Source: CAYNFH01 sp964396385 (GTDB taxonomy: Bacteria > Armatimonadota > Chthonomonadetes > Chthonomonadales > CAJBBX01). From it: 10,648 nt of DNA. The stretch covers positions 1 through 10,648 of the forward strand of contig CAYNFH010000214.1 of assembly GCA_964396385.1 (NCBI GenBank), given 5' to 3'. Shown here piece after piece: positions 1 to 5,625 of this stretch (within the stretch, counting starts at the first letter, position 1; every line of letters starts with the position of its first letter). The position numbers and the translations under genes were made by a program. Below the pieces are notes generated by a model. The model had not been told where the DNA came from. It did not search any database and saw only the letters and a list, made by a program, of their open reading frames with translations.

Positions 1-1766
1 GGGCGTGGCGCCCTCGATGTGGCTCCGCGGCTCGCGGCCCGAGACGTCCTGCCCACCGTCCTGCTGCGACGGGCGGCGAAACCTTCGGCGGCCGAGCGGG
101 CCACCGTATGGACGTAGCGGTACGCCATAGCCAGCACGGTCACGAACCAGGGCGGCGCCAGCAGAACCCGCAGCCCGCGGAGCAGCTCCGGCCAGCGCGT
201 GGTCAACGCCGCCAGCACCGCGAAGGAAGCGGCCGTGACAACCCGGAGCGTGAGCAGTGCTACGATGCCAAGGCCCGGCCAGGTAACCGCGACGAACGGG
301 TGGCGCGACAGCACCAAGACCGCCGGACCCGGCGTGGCGATACTGAACGCCGCCGGCAAGGCGATGATGCCGACGAACAGACCAGCGGTCAGCCACACGC
401 GCTTGAGCATGAGCGTGGGTGGCAGGCCCGAAGCCAGCCCAAGGATCAGCGACAGGACGTACAAACCGAGAATGGGAACCCCATGGTGCAGGACCGCGGT
501 CAGGAGCACCAGCGCGAGCATTCCCGGGATCTTCGCCTGGGGCGTGACGCCCTGCAGCAGGCCCGGTCTCGCGGCCCACCGCTCCACGGCCATTGCCTGC
601 TCCGCAGCGGATGCCAGCCCCTCCAGCGTCCGCTCTCCATACCGGCTCGCCCGCCTCCGCCCCTCTCCCCTTCTCCCCTTCTCCTCTTCTCCTCTTCTGC
701 TCTCTGACAGCCAGGAAGGAAGCTCTCCCGGGCCGGCCGGTGCAGCCCCTCCTGCTCCGGCCGGCAGCCTGGGCCGTCCGCGCTCCCGCGAGACCAGCCT
801 GCCTAGGCCCGCCGAGGTCAAGCCGATGCTGCCGATGCCGGCCATCGCTGCCAGCACGTAGAACGGCCAGCCGCGGTCGCTCAGGTAGTGCGGCAGGAGC
901 TGAAATCCCGGGTAGCCGTGCGACTCCGCGCGCGCTGCGCCAGCCGGCAAGTAGCCCGCCCGCTTGCCGAGCTCCACCGCGCTCCACTCGCCCCAGGCGT
1001 CGCCGCGCGCCAGGAGCCCCAGGGGCGTCAATGCGGCCATCGTGGCCAGCCCCGCCCACAGCAGTTCCAGCCGGCCGCGCCGCGCCGGCCCCCCTCCCGC
1101 ATCGAAGATCGGGATTCCCGCCCGCTGCGCGTACTGCAGGGCGAGCGCCGTGACGGCTGCCTCTGCCGGTCCGGCAATCAGCAGGTGGGCCGCCATCATG
1201 GCCGGGATGGAGACCCGCAGCCCGAAGGGGAAGTAGGTGGCATGTCCGAGCCCATCGTGGAACAGGGCCGGCTGTACGCCCAGCATAACCGCGGTCAGGA
1301 GGGCGGCAAGGTTCAGCCCGCAGTAGGCGCCGATTCCTGCCGCGACAGCGCGCCGACCTGAGTCGGCGGCCGAAGCGCCCGCGCAGAGCCGGTACACCAT
1401 ATACGCGGCGCACGGCATCGCGAACGCCATGGTGAAGCAGTTGGCTCCCACCGCCAGCACGCCGCCGTCGCCGAAGAGCATGGCCTGGATGACCAGAGCC
1501 ACCGTCACGCCGATGACCGCCGCCCACGGCCCCAGGAGCACGGCCAGGAGCGCCCCACCCACCGGGTGCACCGTCGTGCCCCCCGGGACCGGAATGTTGA
1601 ACATCATGATGGTGAAGCTGAAGGCGGAGCCTACGGCGAGCAGGGGAATATGGCGGTCGGCCAGCGTCTGACGGACCCGCCGGCCCGCAACGCACCACAC
1701 CGGGACCATGGCCGTCCCGGCAGCCAGCGACGTCACGGGACTAATGGCCGAGTCGGGAATATGCAT
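1..1766 (-). CDS. cbiMQ: CbiM-CbiQ fusion, cobalt/nickel ECF transporter membrane components (partial, 3' end outside window)
   Basis: I translated the minus strand codon by codon from ATG at 1766 to the window edge and found 588 codons without a stop. The start is firm: the protein begins MHIPDS, and in the CbiM/NikM family the N-terminal Met-His and a later His bind the metal. Here His2 and His67 (in GGTTVHPVGG) fall at the positions known for NikM. CbiM hallmarks follow: MLFGDGGVLAVGAN (about 96-109), GDAWGEW (255-261), and a transmembrane segment near 299-317. A Pro/Gly/Arg/Glu-rich linker (about 318-375) leads to a second membrane domain that resembles CbiQ: RPGLLQ, then several hydrophobic helices, AMAYRYVHT, and ARRSRTVG near the edge. 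The product would be an inner-membrane Co(II) or Ni(II) importer needing a CbiO ATPase, expected just beyond the left edge. No clear Shine-Dalgarno precedes the ATG. A separate cbiN is not seen. Cobalt versus nickel cannot be decided from sequence. Confidence 0.88.
   Translation of the reverse strand, partial: MHIPDSAISPVTSLAAGTAMVPVWCVAGRRVRQTLADRHIPLLAVGSAFSFTIMMFNIPVPGGTTVHPVGGALLAVLLGPWAAVIGVTVALVIQAMLFGDGGVLAVGANCFTMAFAMPCAAYMVYRLCAGASAADSGRRAVAAGIGAYCGLNLAALLTAVMLGVQPALFHDGLGHATYFPFGLRVSIPAMMAAHLLIAGPAEAAVTALALQYAQRAGIPIFDAGGGPARRGRLELLWAGLATMAALTPLGLLARGDAWGEWSAVELGKRAGYLPAGAARAESHGYPGFQLLPHYLSDRGWPFYVLAAMAGIGSIGLTSAGLGRLVSRERGRPRLPAGAGGAAPAGPGELPSWLSESRRGEEEKGRRGEGRRRASRYGERTLEGLASAAEQAMAVERWAARPGLLQGVTPQAKIPGMLALVLLTAVLHHGVPILGLYVLSLILGLASGLPPTLMLKRVWLTAGLFVGIIALPAAFSIATPGPAVLVLSRHPFVAVTWPGLGIVALLTLRVVTAASFAVLAALTTRWPELLRGLRVLLAPPWFVTVLAMAYRYVHTVARSAAEGFAARRSRTVGRTSRAASRGATSRAPR
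663..702 (-). repeat. 8-bp tandem repeat (5 units) inside cbiMQ linker
   Basis: On the plus strand the units read CTCTCCCC, TTCTCCCC, TTCTCCTC, TTCTCCTC, TTCTGCTC. They lie within a 39-base uninterrupted pyrimidine run (660-698). On the coding strand this gives the charged stretch RRGEEEKGRRGEG (residues 357-369) between the CbiM and CbiQ parts. Eight is not a multiple of three, so gain or loss of one unit would shift the frame before the CbiQ domain. Confidence 0.8.
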
Positions 1767-1773
1767 GAGAGTA

Positions 1774-1890
1774 GCCGCGAATGAACGGGAATGGACGGGA
1801 ATGGGGAATCCGGGCCGCTAGAATGTTGGAAAACGGGAGTCCCGAGGTGACACGCCTTCCCATTATCGGTTATTCGCGTCTATTCGCGGC
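1774..1890. repeat. Inverted-repeat element filling the atpG-cbiMQ gap (MITE- or REP-like)
   Basis: The ends at 1774-1792 and 1872-1890 are inverted copies that match at 16 of 19 bases, and weaker pairing extends inward over about 34 bases on each side. A small perfect palindrome CGGGAGTCCCG lies in the middle (1834-1844). The element starts 6 bases after the atpG stop and ends 8 bases before the cbiM start, so it makes up nearly the whole 129-base gap. The segment 1780-1807 recurs at 8735-8762 (25 of 28 bases). No coding potential was seen. Confidence 0.65.
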
Positions 1891-1895
1891 CAATC

Positions 1896-2759
1896 CTACC
1901 CCTTCAATGCTTCCGCGCCGCCGACGATCTCGGAAATCTCCTTAGTGATGCCGGCCTGGCGGGCGCGGTTGAGCGAGAGGGTCAGGGAAGAGATCATCTT
2001 GCCGGCGTTGTCCGTGGCGGAGCTCATGGAGGTCATGCGCGCGCCGTGCTCGCTGGCAACCGACTCCAGGATGGCCTGATACACTTGCGTGATCACGTAT
2101 CGCGGCAGGAGCTCGCCCAGGAGTTGGGCCGGCGCCGGCTCGAAGATGTAGTCGCGCGCCGTCTCGGACTCCTCCGCGGCCGGCGTTTCGATGGGCAGCA
2201 GCTTGAGGATGGTGGGCCGCTGCGTGAGGGCAGTGATGAATTTGGTGTAGACGATGTACAGCTCGTCGATCTCCGCTTTCTCGAATGCGGAGCGTACGAT
2301 CCGCGCGATGGTGGACGCCTCCCCGAAGCTCACGTTGTTGGTATTTACGCTGAGCGACTCGACCACGTTGAACCCGCGCCGGCGGAAGAACGCGTTGCCC
2401 TTCTTGCCCACGATGTAGAACCGCAGCGCGGCCGGATCATAGTCCCGCGCCAGCTCCGCCGCGCGGCGGATGACCGAGGTGTTGTATGCACCCGCCAGCC
2501 CACGATCCGCCGTAATGAGGAGAATGCCGGTGTGGGTGACTTCGCGTCGGGCGAGCAGGGGATGCTCCACCGCTCCGGCCGACGCGGCGGCCAGGCTGCC
2601 CATCACCTCGTGCATCTTCTCGGCGTAGGGGCGCGCGGCCTGCACACGGTCCTGAGCGCGCTTGAGGCGCGCCGCGGCCACCATCTTCATGGCCTTCGTA
2701 ATCTGCTGGATGTTCTTGGCGACCCGGATGCGCGACCGGATCTGGCGCATAGTGGCCAT
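1896..2759 (-). CDS. atpG: F-type ATP synthase gamma subunit
   Basis: This is the central rotor shaft of F1F0 ATP synthase, coupling proton flow through the membrane ring to catalysis in the alpha3beta3 head. At 287 residues it has the usual length. The N-terminal helix carries the family signature (IRSRIRVAKNIQQITKAMKM, about 7-26, then VAAARLKRAQ). The Rossmann-like middle has ITADRGLAGAYN (82-93), and the C-terminal helix has ARMTSMSSATDNAGKM (240-255) followed by SLNRARQAGITKEISEI. The two terminal helices should form the coiled-coil shaft. The ATG at 2759 is supported by an AGGAG 9 bases upstream. The flanking genes are SirB1-like and cbiMQ rather than atpA and atpD, so the gene is displaced from the usual atp operon. 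A -10 box upstream suggests its own promoter. Identity is near certain. Confidence 0.97.
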   Translation of the reverse strand: MATMRQIRSRIRVAKNIQQITKAMKMVAAARLKRAQDRVQAARPYAEKMHEVMGSLAAASAGAVEHPLLARREVTHTGILLITADRGLAGAYNTSVIRRAAELARDYDPAALRFYIVGKKGNAFFRRRGFNVVESLSVNTNNVSFGEASTIARIVRSAFEKAEIDELYIVYTKFITALTQRPTILKLLPIETPAAEESETARDYIFEPAPAQLLGELLPRYVITQVYQAILESVASEHGARMTSMSSATDNAGKMISSLTLSLNRARQAGITKEISEIVGGAEALKG

Positions 2760-2768
2760 GCGTGCGGG

Positions 2769-2773
2769 CTCCT
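2769..2773 (-). promoter_or_regulatory. Shine-Dalgarno of atpG
   Basis: On the minus strand this reads AGGAG, 9 bases before the ATG at 2759. It supports that start over the internal Met4. Confidence 0.7.
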
Positions 2774-2800
2774 GCGAGGCGTCAACGTGAGATTGGCTCT

Positions 2801-2829
2801 ATTATACCTGGCACGCCGTCCGGTGACCG
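2801..2829 (-). promoter_or_regulatory. Putative sigma-70-type promoter of atpG
   Basis: The minus strand has a perfect TATAAT at 2806-2801. At a 17-base spacing the -35 position reads CGGTCA, only a partial match to TTGACA, and no extended -10 TG is present. Transcription would start near 2794, giving a leader of roughly 35 bases that includes the AGGAG. The -35 region overlaps one arm of the inverted repeat at 2821-2890. This is a prediction from sequence only. Confidence 0.5.
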
Positions 2830-2901
2830 AGGACCGATGACTCCGGTCCTCCTCGGTCCACCGTCCCCCGTCCACGGTCCTCCGTCACCGGTCCTCCGTC
2901 A
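2821..2901. repeat. GGTCCTCC-type repeat cluster with long inverted repeat after the sirB1-like gene
   Basis: CGGTGACCGAGGACCG (2821-2836) and CGGTCCTCCGTCACCG (2875-2890) are inverted copies with one mismatch in 16, separated by 38 bases. Further direct copies of CGGTCCTCC begin at 2844 and 2889. The last copy runs to 2901 and includes the stop codon of the SirB1-like gene (2899-2901). In RNA this would form a strong GC-rich stem just after that stop, followed by the atpG promoter. It lacks the U-run of a classical intrinsic terminator, so it may slow or end transcription, or may simply be a mobile repeat. Confidence 0.65.
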
Positions 2902-3756
2902 GTTCCTCAGCGCCAGCCGGTTGTACGCCTCCGCAAGGTACCCACGAACGCGCTCTGCGTCCGGAGCGGTGGGGGCGCGATGGAGGTAACGCTCCAGGAG
3001 GTGCGTGGCCGGTTTCCACCGCCGCTGCTTTAGTGCGATGAGCCCTCGGTCCCGGACCTGCTCGTTATGGTCCGGCCGGACCACCAGCATCTGTTCCACC
3101 ACCGTGGCGGCGCGGCCAAGATCGCCGGCGCGAAGGTAGATGAACTTGAGGTTGTTCAGCATGCGAAACAGGATGTCTCGCGCCGGCAGGGCCGCGAGGT
3201 GCATCTCCTCCAGGTGCACCGGAGCGCCCTGCGCCGATTCCACCAGCTCCTGGCACTCATGACGGGTGAGGACCTGGCCCCGGTTGAATGGATCCACAAA
3301 GATATCCCCGCCCGGAGCGGCGTACTTCACGATGAAGTGCAGCGGCAGCCCCACGCCCTCCATGGGCAGCTCCAGGCGACGCGCTATGGCGAGATACAAT
3401 ATGGAGAGCGTGATCGGGATTCCCGCGCCTCGGTCAAGCACCTCGTTCAGGAAGCTGTTGCGCGGCTCGTAGTACGCATCCACGTTGCCGTAGAAGCCCT
3501 CGTCCTCGAACAGCGCACGGTTCACTGCGTCAATGCACCTCCCCGGCGACCGGGTCGAACCCAGGTACCCGGACGCCCGGTCTGCCAGGCCGTTCAGCCG
3601 CGCCGTGTAGAGAGGTAGATTGAGGTCGGCGTAGTGGCGCGCCGCGATGACCAGCGCCAGGTAGCCCAGGTCCGGGCTCGGCCCGCTGGCCGCAATCGCG
3701 TCGGCCAGCGGCCGGTGCTCCTCCGGAATGGGCAGCGGCTGGTCCAGACCCTTCAT
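2899..3756 (-). CDS. SirB1-family protein: transglutaminase-like domain plus TPR repeats
   Basis: At 285 residues it has the usual size of SirB1/YchA-type proteins. The transglutaminase-like region spans about 20-180: ALFEDEGFYGN (81-91), YYEPRNSFLNEVLDRGAGIP (95-114), LSILYLAIARRLELP, then GVGLPLHFIVKY (134-145) with the conserved His140, and DPFNRG (155-160). The usual GVGLPGHF has Leu for the second Gly. A C-terminal helical TPR-like region (about 190-285) contains NNLKFIYLRAGD and ALKQRRW. No signal peptide is seen, so it is probably cytoplasmic. The biochemical role of the family is not well defined; it is not a proven transglutaminase. The ATG at 3756 overlaps the kdsB stop (ATGA), and a GGGAGA lies just upstream, so it is likely co-translated with kdsB. 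In enterobacteria sirB1 lies beside kdsA, another Kdo gene. Confidence 0.88.
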   Translation of the reverse strand: MKGLDQPLPIPEEHRPLADAIAASGPSPDLGYLALVIAARHYADLNLPLYTARLNGLADRASGYLGSTRSPGRCIDAVNRALFEDEGFYGNVDAYYEPRNSFLNEVLDRGAGIPITLSILYLAIARRLELPMEGVGLPLHFIVKYAAPGGDIFVDPFNRGQVLTRHECQELVESAQGAPVHLEEMHLAALPARDILFRMLNNLKFIYLRAGDLGRAATVVEQMLVVRPDHNEQVRDRGLIALKQRRWKPATHLLERYLHRAPTAPDAERVRGYLAEAYNRLALRN

Positions 3757-4571
3757 CCTTCTCTCCCAATATTGGCGGGGGGGACTGCTCCCCCAGGATT
3801 GGGGGGGGGGTGCCCAGGCGCGCCACTGGTCCGAGCGCCTGGGAGGGGGCTACGCCGCTCCAGAATCGCCCGCACGCGGGCGAGGTCTTCCGCGGTGTCC
3901 ACGGAAAGCGGCGCCTGTTCCACCTGTACCATGCGGATAGTGTACCCGTGCTCCAGCACGCGGAGCTGCTCCAGCGACTCGGCCATCTCTAGTGGGGTCG
4001 GCTCCAGTCGCGCGTACTCCAGCAGAAAGTTCCGCCGGTACGCATAGAGCCCAATGTGCTGCATCACCTCCGCGCCGGCGCCCGTGCGGGGAAAGGGGAT
4101 CCGCGCGCGGGAGAAGTAGAGGGCGTTCCCGTTGCTGCCGGCCACCACCTTCACCGTGGCGGGGCTCTCGCGCTCCTCCTCCGGGCACAGGCACATTAGC
4201 GAAGTCATATTGACGCCTGGTTCGGAAAGAAATGGCGCCACGGCCCGTTCGATAGAGCTCGGATCGATCAGCGGCTCATCGCCCTGGACGTTCACGATCA
4301 CTTCCGCGTCCAGCGTGGCGGTCGCCTCCGCCAGGCGGTCCGTGCCGGAGCGGTGGAGGTGCGAGGTCATTACGGCCCGGCCGCCGAACGCGCCCACCGC
4401 ATCCCGGATCCGCTCGTCCGGCGTAGCGACGAGCACCTCGTCGATGCCGCGCGCGCGGCGCGCCTGCTCCCACACCCGCTGGATCATCGTCTTGCCGGCG
4501 ATATCTACCAGCGGCTTGTCCGGCAGCCGCGTAGCCGCCAGCCTCGCCGGTATAATGGCCACAACCTTCAC
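3753..4571 (-). CDS. kdsB: 3-deoxy-manno-octulosonate cytidylyltransferase (CMP-Kdo synthetase)
   Basis: It activates Kdo with CTP to give CMP-Kdo and pyrophosphate, the donor used by WaaA. Motifs are clear: the nucleotide-binding start IIPARLAATRLPDKPL (6-21), SGTDRL (75-80), VNVQGDEP (93-100) with the metal-binding Asp98, LYFSRARIPF (151-160), HIGLYAYR (172-179), and VDTAEDLARVR (224-234). The core ends near residue 240, where E. coli KdsB also ends. Residues 241-272 are an extra Pro/Gly/Ala tail encoded by the repeat at 3763-3842 and are unlikely to be part of the fold. The start is GTG at 4571, preceded by GGTGAG. An ATG 5 bases upstream is out of frame and meets TGA at once. The stop overlaps the next gene by four bases, and the WaaF-like gene lies 52 bases upstream. 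Confidence 0.96.
   Translation of the reverse strand: MKVVAIIPARLAATRLPDKPLVDIAGKTMIQRVWEQARRARGIDEVLVATPDERIRDAVGAFGGRAVMTSHLHRSGTDRLAEATATLDAEVIVNVQGDEPLIDPSSIERAVAPFLSEPGVNMTSLMCLCPEEERESPATVKVVAGSNGNALYFSRARIPFPRTGAGAEVMQHIGLYAYRRNFLLEYARLEPTPLEMAESLEQLRVLEHGYTIRMVQVEQAPLSVDTAEDLARVRAILERRSPLPGARTSGAPGHPPPNPGGAVPPANIGREG
3763..3842. repeat. G-tract and inverted-repeat cluster forming the kdsB 3' end
   Basis: Two related units of about 26 bases lie in tandem, each a CCC + AATATTGG or AGGATTGG + run of G (starting near 3763 and 3789). The first contains the palindrome CCAATATTGG. Next to them is a perfect 9-bp inverted repeat, CCCAGGCGC (3812-3820) with GCGCCTGGG (3834-3842). The cluster encodes the Pro/Gly/Ala-rich tail of KdsB and provides the GGGAGA before the SirB1-like start. 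It looks like non-coding repeat DNA that became coding. Confidence 0.65.
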
Positions 4572-4586
4572 TTCATCTCACCCTCA

Positions 4587-4618
4587 CCCCTGAACCCCTG
4601 AACCCCTGAACACCTGAA
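4587..4618. repeat. 8-bp tandem repeat (4 units) in the kdsB leader
   Basis: The plus strand reads CCCCTGAA three times and then CACCTGAA, with a further degenerate unit running to the stop of the upstream WaaF-like gene (4624). On the mRNA strand the unit is TTCAGGGG. It occupies most of the 52-base gap before kdsB. The copy number could change the distance between the two genes. Confidence 0.8.
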
Positions 4619-4623
4619 CACCA

Positions 4624-5625
4624 TCACTTCCCCATCACCTCCACCGCCAGCTCATACACGCTATCCGCCGTGACGGCGTCTATGCAGTACCGGATCTCCG
4701 CGTTAGTCCGGATGGGGCGGTCCGGCCAGGCCACCGCGGCGCGGTGCCTCGGCAGGTTGTAGCTCCAGCGCGGAGCCTTGGTCGGGCCGAATATTCCCAC
4801 CGTGGCCGGACCCAGCGCCACGGCCGCGTGGAGCATCCCGCCATCGTTCCCGACCCAGAGCCGGCAGAGCGACAGGACAGAGAGAGCCTCACGGAGACTC
4901 GTCTCTCCCGTGAGGATTACCGGACGGTGGGACATCGCGCCTGCCACAGCCTCCGAGGTGGCCCGTTCGGCGCGGTTACCCATTAGGATGATCCGCGCAT
5001 GGTGCGTGGCGGCCAGCCTGTCCGCGACTTTCGCGAAGCGGTCCAGCGGCCACTCGCGGACATGCGAGTCGTTCGCGCCCGGATGCACCGCCACCAGCAG
5101 CTCCGCCGCGTCCAGATCCCGCTCGCATAGGAGCTGCCGCGCCTGAGCCTGCTCTTCGCGCGAGACCCACAGCTCCGGGAGCGCGTCCTGCGCCGGCAGG
5201 TTCACGGCCCGGAGCAGGTCCAGCAGGCTTTCTCGCTCAGGCTTGCTCTTGTCGTAATGAACGCGCGTGGTGAGCAGTGGACCGCGGTACTCCGTCTCAA
5301 ACCCAACGCGGCGCGGCACTCCGGCAAGAGCGGTGACGATGGCCGAGTGGAGCGATCGGTTGAGCAGAAACGCCGTGTCGAATCCGGCCCGGCGGATGCG
5401 GCGTGCCACGGCCGCGGTTCCGCGCAGGCCACCATCGTCCGCCGAGCTGAGGGGCCAGGTCTCGCCCACGAACGGGCAGCCTTGCAGCAGCTCCGTTACG
5501 AAGGGACCCGCGAGTACCGTTACCTCGGCGTATGGCAGGGCCTCACTCAGGCGGCGGAGGAACGGCGTCGCCACGATGGTGTCGCCCATGTAGCGGAACT
5601 TGGTGATGACAAGGATCTTGCGCAT
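4624..5625 (-). CDS. Glycosyltransferase family 9, WaaF-like heptosyltransferase
   Basis: A 333-residue GT-B-fold enzyme likely to transfer heptose (ADP-heptose donor) to the LPS inner core on the cytoplasmic face. The N-terminal half starts MRKILVITKFRYMGDTIVATPFLRRL; Asp15 matches the conserved Asp of heptosyltransferases. The C-terminal half has AVHPGANDSHVREWPLDRFAKV (179-200), the usual WP..RF motif, and GNDGGMLHAAVALGPATVGIFGPT (259-282), the nucleotide-binding hallmark. The start at 5625 overlaps the upstream stop as TGATG, which supports coupling. A longer in-frame start at 5724 would add 33 low-complexity residues inside the upstream gene and was rejected. The acceptor (second heptose or another sugar) cannot be read from the sequence, so no symbol is given. 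Confidence 0.88.
   Translation of the reverse strand: MRKILVITKFRYMGDTIVATPFLRRLSEALPYAEVTVLAGPFVTELLQGCPFVGETWPLSSADDGGLRGTAAVARRIRRAGFDTAFLLNRSLHSAIVTALAGVPRRVGFETEYRGPLLTTRVHYDKSKPERESLLDLLRAVNLPAQDALPELWVSREEQAQARQLLCERDLDAAELLVAVHPGANDSHVREWPLDRFAKVADRLAATHHARIILMGNRAERATSEAVAGAMSHRPVILTGETSLREALSVLSLCRLWVGNDGGMLHAAVALGPATVGIFGPTKAPRWSYNLPRHRAAVAWPDRPIRTNAEIRYCIDAVTADSVYELAVEVMGK

Noticed and set aside
108..1784. Several plus-strand frames of 70-220 codons opposite cbiMQ
   Set aside because: They are Arg/Pro/Ala/Gln-rich, match no family, and lie antisense to a frame with clear CbiM and CbiQ motifs.
1767..1895. Cobalamin or nickel/cobalt riboswitch ahead of cbiMQ
   Set aside because: The gap is only 129 bases, I see no B12-box-like core, and it is accounted for by the inverted-repeat element.
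2760..2774. 15-base word CAGGAGCCCGCACGC shared with 10598-10612 in opposite orientation
   Set aside because: The match does not extend, the two sites have different contexts, and GC-rich words recur by chance; not enough to call a repeat family.
2046..2840. 264-codon plus-strand frame opposite atpG
   Set aside because: Antisense shadow of a gene with full-length family match; composition is typical of the opposite strand in GC-rich DNA.
4551..4556. TATAAT on the plus strand
   Set aside because: It lies inside the kdsB coding region and no plus-strand gene follows it.
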